Source: Siderastrea siderea (Eukaryota; Cnidaria; Anthozoa; Scleractinia; Rhizangiidae). From it: 64,000 bases of DNA. Below the pieces are notes generated by a model that saw only the letters and a list, made by a program, of their open reading frames with translations, had not been told where the DNA came from and did not search any database. Location: the NCBI GenBank assembly GCA_964030785.1, contig OZ034977.1, positions 33,706,152 to 33,770,151 of the forward strand. Direction: 5' to 3'. Below are positions 14,901-26,900 of the stretch, piece by piece. Made by a program: the position numbers and the translations under genes. Position 1 is the first letter of the stretch. Every line of letters starts with the position of its first letter.

Positions 14901-17900
14901 CCTAGTAGTTAAAAAAAGACTTAACTCGAGAAAATACCATGATACGCGGGAAAATTAGTAAGAATAATGTTGAAAAATACCATGACGAGTCGGTGTATTC
15001 TGTGGGAGTGAGTACAATTGCTACAAATAGGACATACGTTTTTTCGCTTTGATCTGAAATGTTGACTAGAGCTGAAGATCAGAACGACACACGCCATCGG
15101 ACAAAAAAAAAACCAAAGTGTAACTCGCACGCAAACCCTTCCCCCTCCACTCCTTTAACCTACCCCTCCCAAGGTAAAAGTAGTTCCAAGTATTGTATCA
15201 CCACAGTCAACTGACAATATAGGGGCTGGTCTTGAGAGAACATCCTTCCTTTCAAAAGCTTAGGTTTCCCTCAGATCATTAGATCCCATATTTTCGGGTG
15301 GCCATTACTTTTGGGAGGGTTTCATCCCAAGGTCTCTACACATGCATTAACGTTACTTTAGGGTAGGCGTTCCTCTCTAGGGGAGGGGTCGCGTTATTTC
15401 CGGAATTCTACGGCAAATAAAAGAAGGAAAGTTATGGTTTGGTATAGATTATTTGCCGTGGATAGCCGTCGGATATAAGTTGTCAGCAGACTAGCTACAC
15501 AGCCGTTACACGGCGTGGGACAACTAGGGGTAACGAAAGTTAAGCTTAAGTCACACCACCTATTGCGTGACTAGCCAATTTTAAAAGTTTGCGAAAAAAA
15601 AATTCTCCAGTCTACCGAAATAGCTTTATCCTTAACTTTAGACTTTCAGGTTTCCCCCCTTGCTATTGATAAAACAGCTACCAAAAATCAGGCAAAAATC
15701 CAGCTAAAACGCGTGCTCACTGGGGACCGGGAATCTGGTTGGGTACGACCACACACTTAGCAAAGCTAGCCAATACAGTGTTGTTCTTTCCAGAGCACAA
15801 GTGTCCATCCCAAGAAAAGGATTAACGCATGTACAGGCCTCAAGGTCATCTTGAAGCACGCCCAGCACGCGGACAACGTCACGGTTCGCAGAAGTAAAAA
15901 TGACACGCTTTTTTGCGACTACTGATGGCCGTAGTTAACGCCAACTCAGCGTGGTAATTTCAAAAGTCAGACATTAAAAATAACACTGATAACAAGGCAT
16001 TTGCGAAATGGTTAAGGCATGGGTCGCACTAGAACAAAGTTTTCAACATTTCTGGCAAAAGCGAGGGCAAAACTTTGAAACCGCGACCGGAAAACAAAAT
16101 TTTTGCAGTCAACTGCAGGGTCGCACTCGTGGGAGATAATTGTTATTGAATGCACCTAACGTCAACTGAAGTATACCATGTACCAGTTGCGCACGAAAGT
16201 AAAAACCCAAACTGCGTCCTGTTGAATTGAAGGTTAGGAGATTATCAAATAATGTTTTCATTCTTCCAAAAATCTGTAACAGCTTTTCTTGTTGAGCATC
16301 TTGTATGAAAGAAACGAATGTTATTCGTGGTCAGCTTCTCGACCTGTGTGATCATGTTTTGATTTTTCGACTTTTACGATCCAACGGTACCACAGCAATT
16401 CTTTCGCGAACAGCTAAACGTAACAAATATTACATTTAGACGCATTTTAAACAAGTACTGCGCGCAAAATGAAGGAGATGCACGCTTATTATATTGTGTC
16501 GTAAATGTTCTGTTTTCTCTTCCATTGACAAGCGTTGACAGTTGCCGCTGTGATTCCTATTGTTCAGCTCGATTTTTCCAAAATCTGCCTGCCCCACCCA
16601 AGCACTACGGCGTCTTTGAAGTTTTTGCCGATTTTCAAAGTTTTTGCGAACCGGAAAAGTCAGGGTCGCACTAGGAAAACTACACTGTTGACAGATTATG
16701 ACCGCAAAGTCAATAAACTTTCGCAAAAATTTGCCAAGTGCGACCCATGCCTTACTAACAACACATTTGCTAAATGGTTTACGAATTGAACGAGATCTTA
16801 TCGTAGTGATATCCTAACGTCAGATATCGTGATATCATGATATCACGATATCATGATATTAGGCAGATATCATGATATCATTCATGATATCATGATATCT
16901 ACTTTTGACAGCGATGGCCCGCCATAAAGATGACGAATTGGATCGTTCTAAAAGGCTAAGCGAAAGAAAACACTTTTAGCGCGTTTTCTCACACGCAAAA
17001 CAAACAGTCGCGTGCGACTAAAACGATACCTGCCTTTCCCCTCCCCCCTCCCTTCTACAGTGTTGATCACGTGTACCCGCCATTTTTTCGTAGTTTCAAC
17101 TTTGTATTGGGAGGGGGGGGGGGGGGGGGGGAGACTTACGCATTTTTCAAAGGATAGCAAAGCGTTTTAAAATTTCGGGTGAAAAACAAAGAAAATTATA
17201 GCGTTACATCAGTGTCCCAAGGACTTTTGTCCATAATTGCAGTATTCATCTTGCCTGAAGAAAGCTTCGTGAATCGGGACCCGGAATAATGAGGATCGAA
17301 ATTTAATCACGCTCAATACAACAGTGCCATGTAAAGTTTAAAGCAACCAGCCACCTCTTAGAGACCAGCAGTAAGCAATCCACATCAAAGTGAAATCATC
17401 GTGTTGCAAACAGTGACGTCATTAATCATTTTTATCTGGTTCTTGTTCAGTGGCGCAACATGAGTGCACAGAAGAAGGCAGACTATGAAGCACGGGCTCA
17501 AATGCAGCCTATCCAAACCGATTCTGAGGTGAGCATATACAGCTTATTTTAATACGCATCCCCCAGCGCACCGTTCTACTGAGTTATCAAGTTCAACACG
17601 AGAAGAGATACCCTTACACAGAGCCAGATATCGCTTATCTTTAAACAGCTGTGAAAAAAATTCATTCTGTTTGTTTTTAAGACGATTCTCCAAGTGTGAC
17701 CTAAAAGCATGTGCCATTCCAATCAAAAAATACACTACAATGAAAAGAGTACAAGACAGTACTGAAACGCTCATCAGAAATAAATAGTACAATGAGATGT
17801 GAACTGACCCAATCAAATTTCTTGCAAAAAAACTTACAGAGGTGCCTTGTCGATAGTGATAAAGAATCAAGATTAAACACTGACTTTTCATTGCTAGCAT

Positions 17901-20900
17901 TGCAAGTAGGTTTTAAGGGTGCCTTCTTAAATGTTTGGCAAAATTACCGGTTGAAATCATAGGGTAAATGATGCTTTTTCATTGTTATTGTAGTTAAGCG
18001 AGACGTCAAAAAGCATCTATTTTTTGTTACTGGTTTGTTTTTGCCGCAGTTTGTAGAGAGCAGTCAGGTTTTGCCAACTGGTCCTGTGCTTGCTTATGAG
18101 TGTTTATGGAGAGGGTGTGATTATCAGTACGAAGACCTGCAAGACTTAAAGATACATCTGTTAGATAGCACCTGTCATCTCCGCAAATCAGGTACGCTCT
18201 AGATAACGCTTTTTATTGTACTATTCATTCCCTATTTTTTTTAGTAACATTACATTTGTAATCTTGCACATTTTAATTTTATTATAGAAACGTTTTGTAT
18301 ATGGGAGTCATTTCCCCCAGTGTTGTCCATTTTAAGGCTTGGTACATTACAAAACTTGGTTGGAGACCGGCTGGCTATTTGCAAGCGCGGCCGAGAACAA
18401 GTCCAACTAGTGCTCATATCTGGACTTGAACCCGGGACCTCCTTATTTCAAGTCCGGCGCCCTAACCACTCGGCCACGCTGCCTCCAATAAGGTTTGGAC
18501 CCTGATTGCCAAGACGTGGACCATGAGGAAGAAACACCTGCTACAAATGATCCTGTCAAACTAGATGGCTCTGTCGCCAAGCTTACCTTCCCCAGTAAAC
18601 TTACGGCTCATATGGCTGCCTCCACGCTGCCTGCAATAACAAACCTTCCATTTTTATCCTGAGATACTTGTTCGATTTTGCAATTTTGGATTACTAAAAT
18701 CATAACTCCTTTGCTGTGATTGGTTCAGTGACTATAGAGTACGTTCCCGCTCCGTCATGTCCCCAAATTTTTGCGGTTTCCTTGGAGCTGTATGTTTATT
18801 GGGGAAGGTAAGGTCGGCGACAGAGCTATCTGGTATGAGAGAACCATTTGTAGCAGGGGTTTTTTCTTCATGGTCCTGATCTTGGAAATCAGAGTTCAGC
18901 CGATGGGCGGGAATGTTGTAGTGGAAACAAAAACGATAAGCTTGTCTTCACCGATAGTCACATGCTTCTTAGGTTTCTTCTTGCGTTTTTTTTTTTTTAA
19001 TTTAAGTTTTTTCCATGGCAGAAAAGAGAACATTTTTCCCGATCTCTAATACGTGCCTCGGCAGATCTTCGCCAATGTTGGCATGAGAATCTTGTCATAC
19101 CTTTCAATCTTTGTCCCTGTCAGAGCGACTGGTAAATCGCACAATTATAGGCCTCCAGCGTCCTCTACTGCGTCTTCCCAGGCGCAGTGCACGACTTCTG
19201 AGCTATCTTATGTCAGGTCGTTGATAAGAACATGCTTGATTAAGTTCGTGCAGTTTTCGTCTTGTCGTTCTGGGGTTTTATAGATCATATTCCACCTACA
19301 AACTCGTTTTCCTGTTCGGTTTGTGTTGGCAGTCATTGATGCGGTCGAGGTTCTGTTCTTGTGGGTGAATTCGAGGGAGGTCTGGAGCTCCTGTGATTTG
19401 GATTGGAGTTGCTTTATTCTTTGTTCGGCCGGAGGTCGCTTGCTTTCCAGTTGAACGATGCGTTTTTCTCTGAGTTTTGCTCGTTCTTCAATTCTGACAA
19501 TTCTGTTATTAAAACGTTGATACTATGGCAGTAAAAGCCCAACAACTGCGGTGCTGTCCTCGTCGTCGTCCGCAGATGTAGATCTGCTGCTGGTATGGAT
19601 ATATACATGTGCCTTACACACCTAATGTTGCAATTGCTTCCTGTTTTGTCCTATCTACGTGCAACCGTCATGTTTTGGCCGAGGTAAAAGTCATCTCGGC
19701 TTTTCATTGAGCATTTGCTTCAACTGTAAATTTTTGTGAACAATAAACATATAACTAATTAAGAGAAGAAGTATGCCTGTAGTTGCAAGTGGTTTGTAGA
19801 ATGCCTGAGACATGGATGTGTTTCTATCATCTAGAGGATGGATTTTTCCATTGCCTTTGGACTTCTTGCATGAGGGAGCGACGAGGAATGAGGTAGCTAT
19901 TTGCTGTTACTAATAACCTACGTTTGAGATAAACGGTTTGAGATAAATTCTATTGATTCCGAGGCCCTCTGGACGAATTTCTACATGTTGTTTTTGTCTT
20001 TGACTGTCTTTTGGAAACTAAAAGACAAGGGAATCTTGAATAACGTTTGTCCAGAAAGCCTCGGAATTACTTTAGAATTTGGGTGTAACGAACTTGGGCT
20101 AATGGGCTATGGTTTAGTTGCTTTCCCTACAAAGCCGGTGTGCGGCATGATATCAACCATGCCTAATGGATTTGAACTATTTAATACCGTAATATTCCTG
20201 GCTAAACCTACAGGCCCCTGACAAACGGATGCAACATCATCTAACATTGACTACAACTGTGTTGAACAATGTTGGACGAAGTGGCCAACGAAAATGTGTC
20301 AACAAAATTTTATTTTCATAAAACTTTACAAAGGTAAAGAATTATTAGCATATACCATACAAAGGGATTATTTCAAACAGGACCTTTTACATACACTACA
20401 GACAATCAATCGTTCGGTTGTCCGAAAGTTTTTGCAGATCTAAACATCATCGCGATCCTCAGATGTTGTTGATAACATTTACTGATTCATATGTTTGATT
20501 ATGTAAATTTCTGATGAGAGTATTAACTTTCGCGAGGATATTTTCACGATTTTTTCCCGTGAAAATTAAGACGCGCGAAAAAGAGTATGAACAAGGTATC
20601 CAACAATGTTGGACGATGTTGCGTTCGTTTGTCCGGGGCCTTACACAGGTTTGGCCATCCCCTGCATAACTGCAAGGGCCTTCGTGTATTAAATCAGTCA
20701 CCTTTAGTTTGCATATCTAAGGGACTCGACAAGTAATCTGTCCAATGCCAGCATTCCACACATTGGAGTGTTACTTGTCGACAACTAAAACATGCCAGCG
20801 AGAGCTTGGGAACTAACGTTCACTACGCATGCTCATAGCGCAGTACGTGACCACGCAGTTACGATAGTTGTCGACAACTAAACGAATCATTCCCACATAC

Positions 20901-23900
20901 TGGTAAAATGGTCAAAAACGTAGTTGTCGACAACTAAGCAGTTTCTCTTTTCGAAACGGGAAACTGGCTACAATGCAGTTGTTGACAACTAAAAATTTAG
21001 CGTTTAGACAACTAATCTCACACAGCGTTTTTTAGTTGTCTACAACTAAATGTCAAGTCTGTGGAGGCCCTAATGTTTCGTACATTTCTCTTCATTTGTC
21101 CATCTTCCAATGGAATGTAGGTAGCTCTTATGATGGCGTATTGTTTTCTTTGCAGGCCATTTAATGCCAGCTCTAAGCTATTTAGGCATTGTAGAGAGGT
21201 GCATTTAGTGGGACAGCCAAGACCAATTACCCAACAGCAAAGAAGCAAGTAAGTGAAGTGATGTTCGTTACCTGTTTAACTAGTTTAACCTAATAGGGTT
21301 GGACATGCAGGTCATTCGTTCGTTCCTTTTATAAAACCAGGCACCAGTAGATTTGCCAGTGTATGTGAAAAACAGCAAATCATGGTGGAGATCAGGGTAG
21401 AGCGGTCGCGTTATAGTTATTTTAAAAAGAAAATATGAACGTGTGTTTTGCTGGGAGCAAAGAAAGGATCCGTAACACAGACGTACAACTGGATACCATG
21501 CAAGTGAACCATTGGCCAATTCTGCAGCTTATTTTGATAAGACGTTTTGGTGGCAAATTTACCTGAAATGATTGTATGTTTGTAGGAACTATTTTCCAAA
21601 ACATCAGGCAGCACTGATCATACCTACATCAGAACCTCCATCAGCTCAGCGCAGCACAGGGACCCCAGTTAATGTCCAATCAGTGGGATCTAATGGGTTA
21701 CCAGGTCACTTGATGGGTCAGTTTGCTCAAGGCAATGCTGTAGCCAATCAAAATACTTATATAGGAGGACGGCTTACACCTCAAGCTATGCAACAAGGTA
21801 AACGAGCAGAGTTTAAGGACGTTCGACAACACAGATTTTTTTCCTACCTTTGCGACAGTCAAATAATGGGTTACCTTTGTCAGAAATGCAAAACACTGGG
21901 GGGTCACAGACTTCGTTTTCGAAATAAAGCGCGTGGAAAACTACCCCAATTTTGACAATTCGGTCCTCGTAACTCGACATAGCCTCAGTGGTTGTTAGTT
22001 GAAAAATATTGAAAATGATTCGCTGTAGACCCACTTTCTTAGTCAAATTTTATGTAAGTGGGTATTTCAAGTAAATAATTTGAACCGGTGTCATCCTTGC
22101 AGTGAAACTCAACCTTTAAGATGGGTTCTTGCGAACACCGTGCAGCTAAAATAACAGCGGAATTCGATTATGCGGGGGCAGAAAAGTTGAAAAAAATTAA
22201 ACTTCCACAACAAAGATTTTTCTTCAATTTTTCATAAAATGTAGATAATTCACAAAGAAAGTGATCTATCAAAAGAAAATGTGGGGTACCGAACATTTAA
22301 GATTGTTAAACCCGTACATAGCTATTAAAATGTCCACAAGCGTACATAGAGGTGGCATGACATCGCGACGTGAATTGCGTGCGCAGTAAGGATGCGCAGA
22401 AACAATTAGTGCGAACGTCCTTAAGTCAGATGTATCGTGAAGGCGTATATTTTTATACTTGACGTGTTTAGTCTTGTGTAAGTGAATGATCAGTGCAACA
22501 ATGATAAATCCTGACCTCTCAGATCTAGGATTCTTCCTTCTTTCCTTCCTCAGCTTTCCTTCCTTAGTTTTCCTTCCTTACCTTTCCTTCCTTCCTTCCT
22601 TCCTTCCTATACGTTTCCCAAAATGAGAGAACCGCAAAATTCTGTTAACGTGCTTTGAGTTTTGTTGCAAAACTTCGACCAGAACTAGTTTAACTTATAA
22701 ATCGCTTAAATTGATGGTTTATTTGGATGAAAACCGAGTTGCACGAGCGCTACGATCGGCCGAATAAAAGGGGTCCGTTCCTCTATTTTTGTTCCTTTGT
22801 TCCTATAATTGAATTAGGAACAAACCAGCTGTTCCTTTTCTGAAACAAAGGAACAGCTCTTAAACCGTACAAAGGAACGAATTTTGCACTATTCGGAACA
22901 AAAAAATACTGATTAGGAACCAAAAGGCCCCTTGTAATAACAAAGGAACGCATTGTTCCTAATCTGGCAAATCAGTTGGGCCTTTCTTGAGTAATTAGGG
23001 ACCTGAGTTCGTAATAATTTCATTCCTTTTCACATAAAGGGAACGAATTGTTCCCAATAATGAAATCGAATCGGAACCGTTGTTCCTATTAGCAGGATTA
23101 AGGAACCAACAGTTCCTATATTACTTAGTTCCTATTTCCAGTTAAGTTCTCCTTTAAGGTAATTGGGAACACCTGTTCCCATCTACTGAGCTTACATAGC
23201 TCAACAAGGAACTGTTTGTTCCTAATCGCATCCCAGTTAGGAACATTTCGTTCCCATGTCTTAATTGGACCTAACAAAAGGGGAACGTGAAGTTCCTTTG
23301 TTTGGAAATTAGGAACGTGCAGTTCCCAAATAAAAAGGAATTAGGAACAAGGTGGCCCTAAATAAAAGGTCACGTTTTGTTCCTATATGAACAAATGGGA
23401 TCATATTGTTCCTATAGTAATAGGAACATTTTGTTCCACTTCAACACAATTAAGAACAAAAAGTTCCTTTGGAACAAAACGGTCCTTTTCATTAAAGGAA
23501 CGTTTTGTTCCTATATGAACAAATGGGATCATATTGTTCCTATAGTAATAGGAACATTTTGTTCCACTTCAACACAATTAAGAACAAAAAGTTCCTTTGG
23601 AACAAAACGGTCCTTTTCATTAAAGGAACGTTTTGTTCCTATATGAACAAATGGGATCATATTGTTCCTATAGTGGTAGGAACATTTTGTTCCACTTCAA
23701 CACAATTAAGAACAAAAAGTTCCTTTGGAACAAAACGGTCCTTTTCATTAAAGGAACGTTTTGTTCCCATATGAACAAATGGGCTCATTTCTCGCTGACT
23801 CTCCTCTCAAGAAAGATGAGTAAAAAGTGCAAGCAAGTTGACTGGGCTAAAGTTGCAAAATCTTTGACCAAACCGAAAAGACTTCACTTGGAGAAAGATG

Positions 23901-26900
23901 AATCCGATGGTCTTTTTCACTGCCCAATACAGGCGTGCGATCACGATGGATTTGGGACTCAAAGAGGCTGCAGGAAACACGTAACTCGAAAACACCGTTG
24001 GTTCTTTTACTTTGATCAGAAACCAAGCAATGCAGAAATTGAGGCTAGTCAAGTAAACGACTGTAATGAAAGCCCAAAAAATCCAAGCCCACCAGCGCGA
24101 GCAAACCGATTCCAACCTTTGAACCATCGGGTGCAATCGCCAAAGAATTCCTTTCTTGGCTCACCGGGAGTGGCGGGGGCAAGAGCGATCGCAAAGCTCC
24201 GCAAATTGTCAGCAAAAGCCTTAAGTTTCTCAGATTTTGTTGTGAAGACGAAGACGAACTGACTTGGAAAAATGTCGACTATAGCTTATGCTCTCCTAAC
24301 CTCCTCTTTAAATTTGCTGATATGATGCAGGACACGTGGAATCTTGGACATGCTGGACGTTTAGGATACCTGGACGCCATTGGGGAGCTAGTGCAATTCA
24401 GAAAAGTCAGCGAAGGATTGTCAGATACAGTGGCTAGAGGATTAACTGTCACCGAGACGTACTTGAAAAGAGTTCGGCGAACAGTGTCTAAGATGATGAG
24501 ATTGCAGTGGACCAGCGATCTGGACATTGATGTTTTGGAAGCCAAGGGTCACTGGGCATCACTCGACGAACTACTGGAAGTTGTGTCTCATTACCTGCCT
24601 CGATATGAAGAAGTGCTTAAGAAATGCAGGGACAATCCAGGTAGTGTTTGCACGGGGGATTTGTCGTTTGCCACCAAATTTCTAGCCGTGTACTTGTTCA
24701 TTAAGGTAAAGGGCTACCGACCCATGACGTACCAGTACCTCACTGTTGACATGGTTCGTGCAGCGAAAACAAACGGGGGATTCATTGACCAGAAAATGTT
24801 TAAAACGGCAGGTAAATACGGATTTGACTCCCTCCTTTTAACCGACACTAACATGAAAGTTTTGGATGGATATATACATCACATTCGCCCTCTGCAGAAA
24901 CCAGTTTGCGACTACGTACTCGTGACGAGAAACGGAGGACAGCACAACAAGCTTGGAGAGCTGATGAGTAAACTGGTTTTTGATGCCATTGGAAAATATG
25001 TTCACCCGACGCGCTACCGCCAAATCGTCGAGACGGCAAGTTCCAACCAGCTCAGTGCAAAAGAACAAGACGCAGTTTCAGAGGATCAAAAACACAGCCC
25101 GGTTGTAGCAAGAGTGCATTATCAAAAGCAACGATCCAGAGAGGTCGCAACAAAGGCCCGCCAATGCTTGGATAAACTACATGGCGACAAGGGGACAAAG
25201 TTGGCAGAAGATGTAATTTCAAGACTGTCAGACATCTCGTCCGCCTCCTCTCAAGAACATGATGCGCACCATCTGTCCGGCGGTTCTACAGAAGAAGTCG
25301 AAAGTGCAGAGGAGGCGTTGCCACTAAAACGGGAATCCAATTTGGGTGAAATTCCAAGACTTACACGCCATCGCGCTTTCAAAGTGGCGAACATCGGTCG
25401 TACACGCAATAGAAAAAAAGCCCTCTTGTTCAACCAGGACGAAGACAGGTATCTCAAGGCCGGTCTCAAAAGGTACGGCTATGGTCAGAGGACAGCCATT
25501 CTAAGGGATTCCGAATTTCATTTCCAGAAAGGAAGGTCTTCTGACTCACTGAAGAAACGAGCGGCGGCCAAGTTTTGCAAAGACACGCGCTAGCTAAAAA
25601 CTTACTGCTACTATAGAACTGGAATTTCAAATACCGCCCTGGGAACCGCGCTTGCTTGCTTATGTGCCAATCAAACAGGCCTTCTTTGCGTGTGTGTTTC
25701 CCAAAGCATTTCGGGATGTTGCGTGTCACTATTTAGCGCGCAGACTTTAAAAGCCGGGCCTCTTTTCCTGCTGAACACACACCCGCTAAGATCATGGAGA
25801 CCATTGTAGATAAACATCCCGCTTTGTCGTTGCAAGACATCAAGTTTGCTGGAGAGTTTATTCATGGCATTTGCGAGCCATTTGGTTTTCCAAAATCGAC
25901 GGCCATGTTGGCAGAAAGCCTTTTTTGGAGGCATTTAAACAGAACAACGCAAAGGCAAAGGGCTACTCTGAGGGAGCTCATCTTGGCATGCCTTTTCATA
26001 GCCATTAAACTAGAAAGCAGCGACATTGCAAGAAATTCCTTGTTTATGGACGCTATTGCAACACCGGTTTCGAGGGATGTCATCATAGAGGAAGAACTCC
26101 GTGTGCTAGAGTCAGTAAATTGGAGGCCATTAGAACACGCGGACATGATTGCTCTTTAGTGTAGGAACCCACATAGTGATGGACTACTAATGCCTATATT
26201 AGGGGCTTTGTGAACAATTAATTATGTTCCTTTTTTTGTAAGGGAACGTTTGTTTCTTTCTAACACTGTTCCTGCTTTAAAAATTGGTTCCTTTTTATTC
26301 ACTTGAGGGACAATTGTTCCCATTAATGGTTCCGTTTTGAATGCAATGTTCCTTTTTATTGGCAAGTGGAACAGTTTGTTCCTAACCATTAGTTCCGATT
26401 TATGTAAAATGGTTCCTATTTAGAAATGACAGTTTCTTTGTACATCTTGTTCAACAGAAAACAATCTTCTTTTCTTGCCATCTATGGTTTTATCGCTTTT
26501 TAATTGGCAAAACGTTTGGTGTAGTGTTTTATGTTTCAAACATCACGAAGCAGAGTCAATAGCAGATTGTAAAAGACTTTTCGAGGCGCTTATAGACTTG
26601 TCCGGGAAAGGTTGAACATAATCGCAGCAACGCCATTTCTCACATTGAATTTGTAAATGTATTTAAGAATAATGAACACTGGGCAAGCAGAGGCATGCCT
26701 GAGCAAACACGGGCAAGTTGGGGCAGGTTTCGGCAAGTTGGGGCAGGTTGGGGCAAGTTTGAACTTGCACAATGCAGCCATTGTTTTTTGTCGCCTATGT
26801 GCTTTGTTCACTATTTATGACAACATGAAAAGTGGATTTTTTTTATTGTTGACTCGGGGAAGAACAGAAGCCTCTTTAAAAAAAGGGCTGGGCTGCGATT

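Noticed and set aside
18405..18490. tRNA-Ser gene on the minus strand
   Set aside because: Anticodon stem is mispaired and the sequence runs into a longer body; it is a SINE head.
23377..24262. Open frames with MFLYEQMG-type translations over the 128-bp repeats (also 33897-34496)
   Set aside because: They arise because 128-bp units stay open in rotating frames; starts are TTG, not ATG, and no domain is seen. Treated as repeats.
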